Assembly: GCA_003246335.1 (NCBI GenBank)
Contig: QKAR01000078.1
Location: forward strand, 1 to 37,957
Source: Spirochaetales bacterium
GTDB lineage: Bacteria > Spirochaetota > Spirochaetia > Treponematales > Treponemataceae
Length of the DNA stretch: 37,957 nucleotides
Direction: 5' to 3'
The notes below the pieces were generated by a model, which was given only the letters and a program-made list of their open reading frames with translations, had not been told where the DNA came from and did not search any database. Below, piece by piece: positions 31,922 to 37,957 of the stretch. A program made the position numbers and the translations under genes. Within the stretch, counting starts at the first letter, position 1, and each line of letters opens with the position of its first letter.

Positions 31922-32214
31922 TTTTTTACTCCATTACGCACAGGCGGTTTTATGACGATGCGTCTCCACTTCTTCTTGCCCAAAACGGTTACCGCGAAGG
32001 CACCGTCCACGGGAAACTGGTAGAGCCGAACCGCGTCGTAGTAATCGGTGACGTTATCGATATCCTGCTTCAGCCGAAGCAGGATTTGATCCGATACCGT
32101 CGCGGATTCCCAGCAGGCGCGTTGAACTTTTTCAAATCCGTAGGTGGCTAGAAGCTCGGCGAGCTGACGCGCGGACTCTTCCCCTCCCGGATCGAGAACG
32201 ACGGAAACAAACAT
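31918..32214 (-). CDS. Solitary Cas2-like small protein
   Basis: A 98-residue protein with the Cas2/VapD-type ferredoxin pattern. Strand 1 MFVSVVLD ends with Asp8, where Cas2 has its conserved Asp. Helix 1 is SARQLAELLATYGFEKVQRA, in place of the Cas2 K-x-L-x-x-Y-G-x-x-x-Q segment. A second helix, LLRLKQDIDNV, follows, then strand AVRLYQFPV, like the VRIY-x-L strand, and AFAVTVLGKKKWRRIVIKP. No cas1, other cas gene or CRISPR repeat is in the window. It is the first gene of the prfB-to-clpC run, and its stop overlaps the prfB ATG. It could be a Cas2-fold nuclease, a toxin-like VapD relative or a translation-linked factor. Assignment is by pattern only. Confidence 0.6.
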   Translation of the reverse strand: MFVSVVLDPGGEESARQLAELLATYGFEKVQRACWESATVSDQILLRLKQDIDNVTDYYDAVRLYQFPVDGAFAVTVLGKKKWRRIVIKPPVRNGVKK

Positions 32215-32221
32215 CCCCAGT

Positions 32222-32250
32222 AGAATACGGGATAGAAATTATCTTGTCAA
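32222..32250 (-). promoter_or_regulatory. Promoter of the Cas2-like/prfB/ftsY/lol/clpC run
   Basis: On the minus strand TTGACA (32245-32250) is followed by a 17-bp spacer and TATTCT (32222-32227). Seven bases separate the -10 from the ATG, so the transcript should begin at or next to the start codon. No ribosome site precedes it. Confidence 0.65.
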
Positions 32251-32272
32251 ATCATCGATTAACTGCGAAAAT
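32244..32272 (+). promoter_or_regulatory. Divergent promoter of the FN3/TPR-like gene
   Basis: TTGTCA (32244-32249), a 17-bp spacer and GAAAAT (32267-32272) preceded by TGC (an extended -10). The -35 overlaps the -35 of the opposite promoter within one TTGTCAA heptamer, so the two promoters should exclude each other. Confidence 0.5.
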
Positions 32273-32290
32273 GAGATTTAGGAGCGTTTG

Positions 32291-33487
32291 ATGAAAAAAA
32301 GACGGCTTGCGCTTTTGCTCGCCCTGACATTGCCCTGCTCGTTTTACGCGCAAGACGCGGGAAGCGTCGATAGTCTTGACGTGCCACCACCGCCGGTCGT
32401 TTCCGCGATTCAGGCTTCGCTGAAGGATCGGCAAGTCGTTTTGACCTGGGTACCCGCGCCGGACGTCGCGGGCACGAACGTCATACTACGGGCGAAACAG
32501 CCCATCACGACCGCAAACTACCTCGCGGCGGACCGTCGCGGCGAAGTGCCCGCGACGAGCGGCTCGTTTACCGACGCGATTGAAGGCGACGGGGCGTACT
32601 TTTACGCCGTGCTAACCCGCGACGAGGACGGAACTCTGTACGACTTTTTCATTCCCGCGAGCAACTCTACCCTTGCGCCCGTGCAAGCTCAGCCGCAACC
32701 CGTAGCGCAACCGGTCGCTATTACCTCGTTTGACGCCATGACGAGGAACGACGCCGTAATCGTCACGTGGACGGCTACCGCTCCAAACCGACAACTCGTG
32801 CTGTATCGGTCAACTTCCCCGTTTATGGACTTGTCGAGCCTCGTTTCCGCCATCGTCGTTTCCACGTTCAAGGACGACGGAGCGCCGTACGTCGACTATC
32901 CCGTGCCGGGCGTGCCCTATTATTACGCGATTATCGACGACGATTCGCTTCGCGCGGGGACGGTGAGATTTAAGGATTCGGCGAATACGAACCGGATACC
33001 CGTTGAAATTCCCAGCCAATACGAAAACGTCAAGCGCGCGTCGGTACCCGCGCTTCGGCCCATGCCGTTGCCGTGGTTGAACGTTACCGAGGAACCGGAA
33101 AGCGTCGAGTTGACGTTCTCCCGGGAAACCGAGGCAAAAATACGGGATATCGCGCGTTCCGGATCGATATCGCCGGTTACGCCCAGAAAACCGTACGTTT
33201 TCCTTTCTGATCGGGAGGCATCGGGAACCGGGGAAGATCTCGCGCTACGCCTTATTTTAAAAAACACGTTCACGAAAGGAGCCTACGCCGAGGCGATTAC
33301 GCAATTAAACGACTTTCTCTCGATACGCCGAACGGACGACACCGTCGCGCGAACGCGATTTTACCTGGGAGAGTCGCTCTTTTTTACCGGCGAATACTCC
33401 AAAGCCTTGTTTCAATTCTTGCTCGTGGAAGATCGCTATTACGGGCAGGCGCGCGAATGGGCGAGATACGCGATCGAGCGGCTTTAA
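32291..33487 (+). CDS. Exported FN3-like protein with C-terminal TPR-like region
   Basis: A 398-residue exported protein. The ATG at 32291 is 6 bp after GGAG, and the signal peptide MKKRRLALLLALTLPCSFYA is followed by Q-D. Two FN3-like domains follow: about 36-125 (VVSAIQASLKDRQVVLTWVP) and about 140-235 (NDAVIVTWTATAPNRQLVLY), joined by a Pro/Gln-rich linker. The C-terminal part (about 310-398), with KGAYAEAITQLNDFLSIR and FTGEYSKALFQFLLVEDRYY, looks like two TPR units. Probably a periplasmic or surface-associated scaffold. It has its own promoter, divergent from the prfB run, and converges with the TPR gene. Confidence 0.75.
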   Translation: MKKRRLALLLALTLPCSFYAQDAGSVDSLDVPPPPVVSAIQASLKDRQVVLTWVPAPDVAGTNVILRAKQPITTANYLAADRRGEVPATSGSFTDAIEGDGAYFYAVLTRDEDGTLYDFFIPASNSTLAPVQAQPQPVAQPVAITSFDAMTRNDAVIVTWTATAPNRQLVLYRSTSPFMDLSSLVSAIVVSTFKDDGAPYVDYPVPGVPYYYAIIDDDSLRAGTVRFKDSANTNRIPVEIPSQYENVKRASVPALRPMPLPWLNVTEEPESVELTFSRETEAKIRDIARSGSISPVTPRKPYVFLSDREASGTGEDLALRLILKNTFTKGAYAEAITQLNDFLSIRRTDDTVARTRFYLGESLFFTGEYSKALFQFLLVEDRYYGQAREWARYAIERL

Positions 33488-33488
33488 T

Positions 33489-33502
33489 CCGTCGATCGAC
33501 GG
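33489..33502. terminator. Palindrome between convergent FN3 and TPR genes
   Basis: CCGTCGATCGACGG is a perfect 14-base palindrome just past the FN3-gene stop, in a 33-bp convergent gap. The following TTCCCGTTT is only weakly T-rich. It is a possible weak bidirectional terminator. Confidence 0.4.
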
Positions 33503-33520
33503 TTCCCGTTTAAGTTCCCG

Positions 33521-35509
33521 TTATCTGATTTTTCTCAAAAGGGCGAGCAGGGAGGGAGCTTGCTTCGCGGCCGCGACGGATTCCGTCGCGACGATCTTGT
33601 CGCCAGCGCTCTTTTTATCGTCGATTTTCGGCAAAATCGCGTCACCCGCCGCTACCCGATCGTAAAAGCCGTTGCGCGCGAGAGCGCCTTGGGAGATATC
33701 CTCGTCGACGGCGGAAATCGTCACGGTTCCCAACAAGTCCGCAGGATCCCGAGTTAAGCCGATCCCATCGTTTTTCACCGCGACCGAATCGGTCGGATAC
33801 ACCTCGAAAACGTCACCGACTTTCACGCCGTCGCTTTTCCCAAGGTCGATCGCGACATTGGATTGTTGGCGCTTAAGTATCGTGCCGCGCATGGGGAACG
33901 ACACGGCGATCGACTGAACGACGCGACGCATGGCGCTCGCGTAGCGATCGTTTCCGGAACGGAAAACGGCGAAGGAATCGGCCTTAGCGCCGGTTCTTGA
34001 GACGTAAAGGTCGACGGTGAGCTGAATATCGCGGGGATTCTCGCGGAAACGAACTAAGCCGAAGTACTGCTCACCCGCCTCCCGGGAAGCGCGAAAGGCC
34101 TCAGAATAGCTTCCGACCGCCGAGGCATGCGCCGCGACGGAGAATCTCGGGTCAGCCGAAAACGCGTCCGCGATCAGGGAGGCGGTCACGCGCTCGGCGT
34201 CCGGATGGGCAAGGTTCGCCGAATCGGTCTGATAATATATCCCGATGGACGAATGATCCTTTTCGAGATACAGGGGATCGATCGACCATCGCTCGACGAT
34301 CGAGGTAGAGAGGAGCTTTCCGTACGACTCAACCGCGTCGTTTATCGCGTTCGTGCTCTTTCCGATGCTTTGGACGAACTTGAGCTGTCCCAAATAACGG
34401 GCCGGATAGCCTCGATTGAGCAAAAGCTTCGCGTATGCCTGCCGGGCGTCGACGTCGTAGGGGTTTATTTTCAGAGCGCGGCGATACTCGTACAGAGCCT
34501 GTTCGGACATGTTTTTTTGGGCGGCTTGCCGCGCCGTGTCGAGATGCCAGGCGGCCCAAGTCGCGCGGCGGGAATCCTCGAACGAAAAGCGCTCTATGAT
34601 GATCGACTCGGCGAGGGTTCGCAGAACCTCGTCCGAAGGATTCACCTGCAATCCCGTTTGGGCTGACTTGACCGCCTCGTCGTACCGCGAAAGCTTATCG
34701 AGCGCGAGCGCCCGCACGTACCACGCGCTCGCATGATTGCGGTTCGCGGCGATACGCGCGTCGCAAAGGGTCAGAACCTCGGAGTAGCGCCCCTGCGCGT
34801 ACAGGATGGAACCCAGTAATTCCCGAGCGTCGTCGTAATCTGGATTGAGGGAAAGGGCTCCCCGAACGCGATTTTCCGCCTCGCCCATTTGCCCGTCCTG
34901 AGCGGCGACGTAGGCCGCGTAATAAAAAACCTGGGGATTGTCGCCGTGGTAGCGCAACGCCTTCGCGATATAGTCGCGCGCGGCGGCCGCGTTGCCGTTT
35001 TCGCGGCTAATGATCGCGAGTGATAGCAGGGCTTTCCGATTTTGCGGGTTCCGCTGGAGCGCGCCAAGGTATTCGTCGGCGGCGGCGGAAACTTTTCCGG
35101 CGCAAACGTCTATTTCGGCGAGACCGAAGCGAGCCTCGATATCATTGGGCCAGGCGGATAAAACGCCGTTAAAGGCCTTCGACGCCTCGTCAAGCCGGCC
35201 GAGGCCAATAAGGATGAAACCGCGCAAATCGAGCAAAACCGGGTCGTTTTTTCGGTAGGATTCGGCCTTCGCCGTGAAATCGAGCGCTTGATCGTACTCG
35301 CCGAGGGCATAAAAAGACTCAGCGAGCCCCTGGTACGCCTTATTGAACGAAGGATTATCGCGCAGGGCCTCTTGGTACGACTCGATCGCCCGATACCAAT
35401 TTTCCGCGTCTTGATACGCCTTTCCCGCGTCGTATTGGGTAATCGCGTCGCCGAAAACCGCGATGGACGAAAATACCGCAAGCCACGCGACGGCGATTCC
35501 TTTTTTCAT
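33521..35509 (-). CDS. Exported TPR protein with FlgT-like C-terminal domain
   Basis: A 662-residue exported protein. The signal peptide is MKKGIAVAWLAVFSSIAVFG. About nine tetratricopeptide repeats cover residues 25-320, for example WYRAIESYQEALRDNPSFNK, EYDQALDFTAKAE and EAENRVRGALSLNPDYDDAR. A middle alpha/beta region (about 400-550) follows, then a beta domain where NVAIDLGKSDGVKVGDVFEV resembles the FlgT/CsgG-type C-terminal fold. Treponemes have exported TPR proteins of similar length. Its likely role is envelope scaffolding. The start overlaps the corC stop (ATGA). Confidence 0.8.
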   Translation of the reverse strand: MKKGIAVAWLAVFSSIAVFGDAITQYDAGKAYQDAENWYRAIESYQEALRDNPSFNKAYQGLAESFYALGEYDQALDFTAKAESYRKNDPVLLDLRGFILIGLGRLDEASKAFNGVLSAWPNDIEARFGLAEIDVCAGKVSAAADEYLGALQRNPQNRKALLSLAIISRENGNAAAARDYIAKALRYHGDNPQVFYYAAYVAAQDGQMGEAENRVRGALSLNPDYDDARELLGSILYAQGRYSEVLTLCDARIAANRNHASAWYVRALALDKLSRYDEAVKSAQTGLQVNPSDEVLRTLAESIIIERFSFEDSRRATWAAWHLDTARQAAQKNMSEQALYEYRRALKINPYDVDARQAYAKLLLNRGYPARYLGQLKFVQSIGKSTNAINDAVESYGKLLSTSIVERWSIDPLYLEKDHSSIGIYYQTDSANLAHPDAERVTASLIADAFSADPRFSVAAHASAVGSYSEAFRASREAGEQYFGLVRFRENPRDIQLTVDLYVSRTGAKADSFAVFRSGNDRYASAMRRVVQSIAVSFPMRGTILKRQQSNVAIDLGKSDGVKVGDVFEVYPTDSVAVKNDGIGLTRDPADLLGTVTISAVDEDISQGALARNGFYDRVAAGDAILPKIDDKKSAGDKIVATESVAAAKQAPSLLALLRKIR

Positions 35510-36297
35510 GACGGCGCGCCCTCTTTTCTCCGCAATATTCTCACCGAGTTGATTCGATGGCCTTCCATGTCCTGCACGATGAAATCAAAGCCCTTCCACG
35601 AAGCTTTTTCGTGCTTCACCGGTATTTTTCCGAATAGGCTGAAAACGAAGCCCCCAAGCGTGTCGAACTCGTCGCCTGAAAGGTTTTCGCCGAATATCGT
35701 CGCGAGGTCGTCGAGATTGACCCGCGCGTCGCAGAGCCACACGTCGTCGCCGATGGAAAGGATATCCTCGCGCTCGTTGTCGAATTCGTCCTGAATGTCG
35801 CCGACGATTTCCTCGATGATATCCTCCATGCAGACGATTCCCGAAACACCGCCGTACTCATCGACGGCGATCGCGATGTGGACGTGTCTCCGCTTAAACT
35901 CCCGCAGTAAGGTATCGATGCGCTTCGACTCGGGAACGAAAAAGGGTTTCCGCACTATTTTTTCGAGCTCGACGGTTTCCTTTCGCGATAAGAGCTTGAT
36001 AATATCCTTTACGTACAGGACGCCCACGACGTTGTCGATAGACTCGCCGTAAACCGGAAAACGCGAGTGCCCGCTTTCGGCGACTCGCTGCAAAAGGGAA
36101 TCGCCGTTCGTGTCGGCGGAGATAAAGTCTACGTCGATGCGGGGAATCATCACTTCCTTCACCGAGGTTTCCGAGAGGTCCACGACGCCGCGGATCATAT
36201 CCCGCTTCTCCTCGTTGAGGTCCTCGTCGATTTTGCGCTTAAGGTCGGGAACGTCCTCGCGGCGGGGCTTTCGAAGCAGGGAGTCGATTAGTTTCAT
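35506..36297 (-). CDS. corC: CBS-domain HlyC/CorC family protein (cytosolic form)
   Basis: A 263-residue protein without the DUF21 membrane domain, matching the short CorC/TlyC form. Two CBS domains span about 45-180, with VKEVMIPRIDVDFISADTNG, HSRFPVYGESIDNVVGVLYV and HIAIAVDEYGGVSGIVCMED. The C-terminal CorC_HlyC domain (about 195-258) has DEFDTLGGFVFSLFGKIP. The family is linked to Mg/Co efflux and was named tlyC (hemolysin C) in spirochetes; haemolysis is not implied. It is 11 bp downstream of ybeY, a common bacterial pairing. Confidence 0.9.
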   Translation of the reverse strand: MKLIDSLLRKPRREDVPDLKRKIDEDLNEEKRDMIRGVVDLSETSVKEVMIPRIDVDFISADTNGDSLLQRVAESGHSRFPVYGESIDNVVGVLYVKDIIKLLSRKETVELEKIVRKPFFVPESKRIDTLLREFKRRHVHIAIAVDEYGGVSGIVCMEDIIEEIVGDIQDEFDNEREDILSIGDDVWLCDARVNLDDLATIFGENLSGDEFDTLGGFVFSLFGKIPVKHEKASWKGFDFIVQDMEGHRINSVRILRRKEGAPS

Positions 36298-36308
36298 CTA
36301 CGCCGCGC

Positions 36309-36770
36309 CTAAAGGATCAACTCGTCCGGGAACCCGGAGAGAATCCGTTCCTGCAACTGCAGCATTTCCTGGTCAGGGTCGTTCGTCTCATGGTCCATGC
36401 CGTCGAGATGGAGCACCCCATGGATCAATAACCGCTTTAATTCCTCATTCGGGGAAACGCCGAATTCCGCCGCGTTTTTATGGATCATGGCGACGCTGAT
36501 GACGATATCCCCCGCGCAAAACCACTGCACGTCGCTCTCGTCGACGTATTCGTCTCCCTGCTCGAAGGAAAGAACGTCCGTGGGAGCGTCGATATTTCGG
36601 TATTGGGAATTTAGGCCGGCGATGAAGGTGTCCGAGCAGAACAGCACGGAGAGCTCCCAATTCTCGATCCCGAGCCGATCAAGTATCTTTTGGACGAACG
36701 GCGCGACGGAATCGAGCCACGCGGGGGCATCGAAGCCCTCCTCCACGCCCACCACGATGTTGTTACTCAT
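36309..36770 (-). CDS. ybeY: Endoribonuclease YbeY (rRNA maturation)
   Basis: A 153-residue UPF0054 protein. HGVLHLDGMDHE holds the three zinc-binding histidines (117, 121, 127). RNIDAPTDVLSFEQG and CAGDIVISV are conserved substrate-site motifs. YbeY processes the 16S rRNA 3' end and contributes to ribosome quality control. The ATG overlaps the 3' end of the HD-phosphohydrolase gene by 8 bp. The order 7TM-HD, ybeY, corC fits other bacterial genomes, with phoH absent here. Confidence 0.95.
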   Translation of the reverse strand: MSNNIVVGVEEGFDAPAWLDSVAPFVQKILDRLGIENWELSVLFCSDTFIAGLNSQYRNIDAPTDVLSFEQGDEYVDESDVQWFCAGDIVISVAMIHKNAAEFGVSPNEELKRLLIHGVLHLDGMDHETNDPDQEMLQLQERILSGFPDELIL

Positions 36771-37957
36771 GTTTTTTTCCTTTCATTACCGGGTCTTTTT
36801 GAAAAAAATCCGACGTCTCACCGTCTTTTTGGTTTGGATACTCGATTCTCGAGTGATAATAGCCGGCGAGAATATTCACGAAAGTCCTTTTGATGACGCC
36901 GATCTCCCGGAAAGTAAGATCGGAATTATCAAGCTGGCCCGTCTCGATTTTTTTCTGGATGAGTTCCCCGATGAATTTCTCGAGCCGGGGAACCGAGGGC
37001 TTTTCGAGCGTTCGGCACGCCGCCTCGACGACGTCCGCGAGCATGACGACCGCTGATTCCTTGCTCCGCGGGGGCGAACCGGGGTACATAAAGTCCTCGG
37101 GATCGACGGCAGGATCGATTTTTTTAGCCTCGTTATAGAAATACGAAATCACGCTGTTGCCGTGATGCTCGGAAATAATGTCGATAACGCGCTTCGGCAG
37201 GCGAAGCTGGCGGGCTTTCTCGATTCCCTGCTTGACGTGGCTGCGGATAACCGTGGCCGAGAGCCGGGGATTGAGGTCGAGGTGCTTATTATAGTCGGTC
37301 TGATTCTCGACGAAGTACTCGCTTTGGTCCATTTTCCCGATGTCGTGATAATACGCGCCGACGCGCGCGAGCAATGGGTCAGCGCCGATTTCCCGACAGG
37401 CGCTCTCGGCGAGCGTCGCGACCATGATCGAGTGATTGTACGTCCCCGAAATGGATAGGAGCATTTTTTTCATGACGGGGGAATTGAGGTCTGAAAATTC
37501 AATGAGACGAAAGCTCGTCGCGGTGTTGAGGGCGGACTCGAGAATCGGCAAAAAGCCCAAAACCAAAAGGCCGCTCATGAACCCATTAGTCGCCGCGATA
37601 GCCAAGGAATACGGCAATTCGCGCGTCGAGCCGGAAAAGGCCAATCGAAGGACTAAAAAGAACAAGGGCTGCAAAATCGCGAGAAAGCAGGCCGATTTGA
37701 CCAGATCGATGCGCTTGCCCGTAATGCGCATGACGCCGACGCCCGAAATGCCGGTAAAAAGGGAGAAAAGCGCGGGCGGCACGGAAAAATCCGACGCGCA
37801 CAGGACCCCGAACGAAAGGAAAAAGGAGAAAAACACGGCGCCGCGCTGGCCGACGAGGGCCGCGACGAGCATCGTGATGAGGGCGATCGGCAGAACCGCC
37901 GCAAGATCGATCGAAAGGCTAAAAACCTGCGCGCGGCTGACGACGAGAACCCCGAGA
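36763..37957 (-). CDS. 7TM-HD family membrane phosphohydrolase, PgpH-like (partial)
   Basis: The reading frame is open to the window edge, so the N terminus is missing. About 397 residues are visible. Several hydrophobic helices precede a cytoplasmic HD domain with GTYNHSIMVATLAESACREI, AYYHDIGKMDQSEYF and VIDIISEHHGNSVISYFYNE. These are the metal-ligand motifs of 7TM-HD proteins. In Listeria the homologue PgpH hydrolyses c-di-AMP; that activity is by family. The missing part should hold the extracytoplasmic 7TM-HD sensor. The downstream ybeY overlaps its stop, consistent with the usual gene pairing. Confidence 0.85.
   Translation of the reverse strand, partial: LGVLVVSRAQVFSLSIDLAAVLPIALITMLVAALVGQRGAVFFSFFLSFGVLCASDFSVPPALFSLFTGISGVGVMRITGKRIDLVKSACFLAILQPLFFLVLRLAFSGSTRELPYSLAIAATNGFMSGLLVLGFLPILESALNTATSFRLIEFSDLNSPVMKKMLLSISGTYNHSIMVATLAESACREIGADPLLARVGAYYHDIGKMDQSEYFVENQTDYNKHLDLNPRLSATVIRSHVKQGIEKARQLRLPKRVIDIISEHHGNSVISYFYNEAKKIDPAVDPEDFMYPGSPPRSKESAVVMLADVVEAACRTLEKPSVPRLEKFIGELIQKKIETGQLDNSDLTFREIGVIKRTFVNILAGYYHSRIEYPNQKDGETSDFFQKDPVMKGKKHE

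Noticed and set aside
31918-32290. Possible CRISPR locus near the Cas2-like gene
   Set aside because: No direct repeats or spacer-like pattern and no cas1 are seen on either side; the flanks are prfB and an FN3 gene.

Overview
The window is a compact, GC-rich bacterial chromosome segment that looks like a spirochete of the Treponema type. That assignment is inferred from the treponeme-like hexokinase, the flgF-flgG-flgJ rod cluster with a muramidase-free FlgJ, the many exported TPR, HEAT, PEGA and FN3 proteins, and the LolCDE and 7TM-HD/YbeY/CorC neighbourhoods. No 16S gene or other direct taxonomic marker is present. I see no mobile element, tRNA, rRNA or CRISPR array. Nearly all genes are on the minus strand and joined by ATGA, GTGA or TGATG overlaps. 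The only plus-strand genes are the 3' end of folC, glgC and an FN3 protein.

Layout, left to right. (1) 1-414: the folC tail, which overlaps the 3' end of a convergent RluA-type pseudouridine synthase by 56 bp. (2) 359-6750, minus: a tight run transcribed as HEAT-repeat exported protein, comEC (channel domain only), rsmA, yggS, a small exported membrane protein, rluD and a second rluA-family gene. (3) 6782-9281: a membrane-anchored PilZ (c-di-GMP) protein downstream of hexokinase. (4) 9365-17326: a helicase/nuclease pair related to MrfA/MrfB (YprA/YprB), then hrpB, then the flagellar rod genes flgF, flgG and flgJ. (5) 17441-20037: glgC facing avtA across a bidirectional hairpin.

(6) 20068-32214, minus: one 12-gene run with no gap above about 15 bp. 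Transcription order is a solitary Cas2-like protein, prfB (with an intact programmed +1 frameshift site), a degenerate receiver-like protein, a PEGA protein, ftsY, a YD-repeat-like exported protein, lolC, lolD, lolE, mcsA, mcsB and clpC. It joins translation termination, SRP targeting, lipoprotein export and Clp protein quality control on what may be one transcript. A TTGACA-17-TATTCT promoter lies directly before its first ATG and shares its -35 with a divergent promoter. (7) 32291-37957: an FN3/TPR-like exported protein converges on a TPR protein, preceded by corC/tlyC, ybeY and a 7TM-HD phosphohydrolase cut by the window edge.

The most notable points are: the Cas2-like protein without cas1 or a CRISPR array; the RF2 frameshift site that naive gene calling misses; an McsB homologue that has lost the usual guanidino-kinase catalytic residues while staying linked to mcsA and clpC; and several promoters placed so that transcripts would be leaderless or nearly so.
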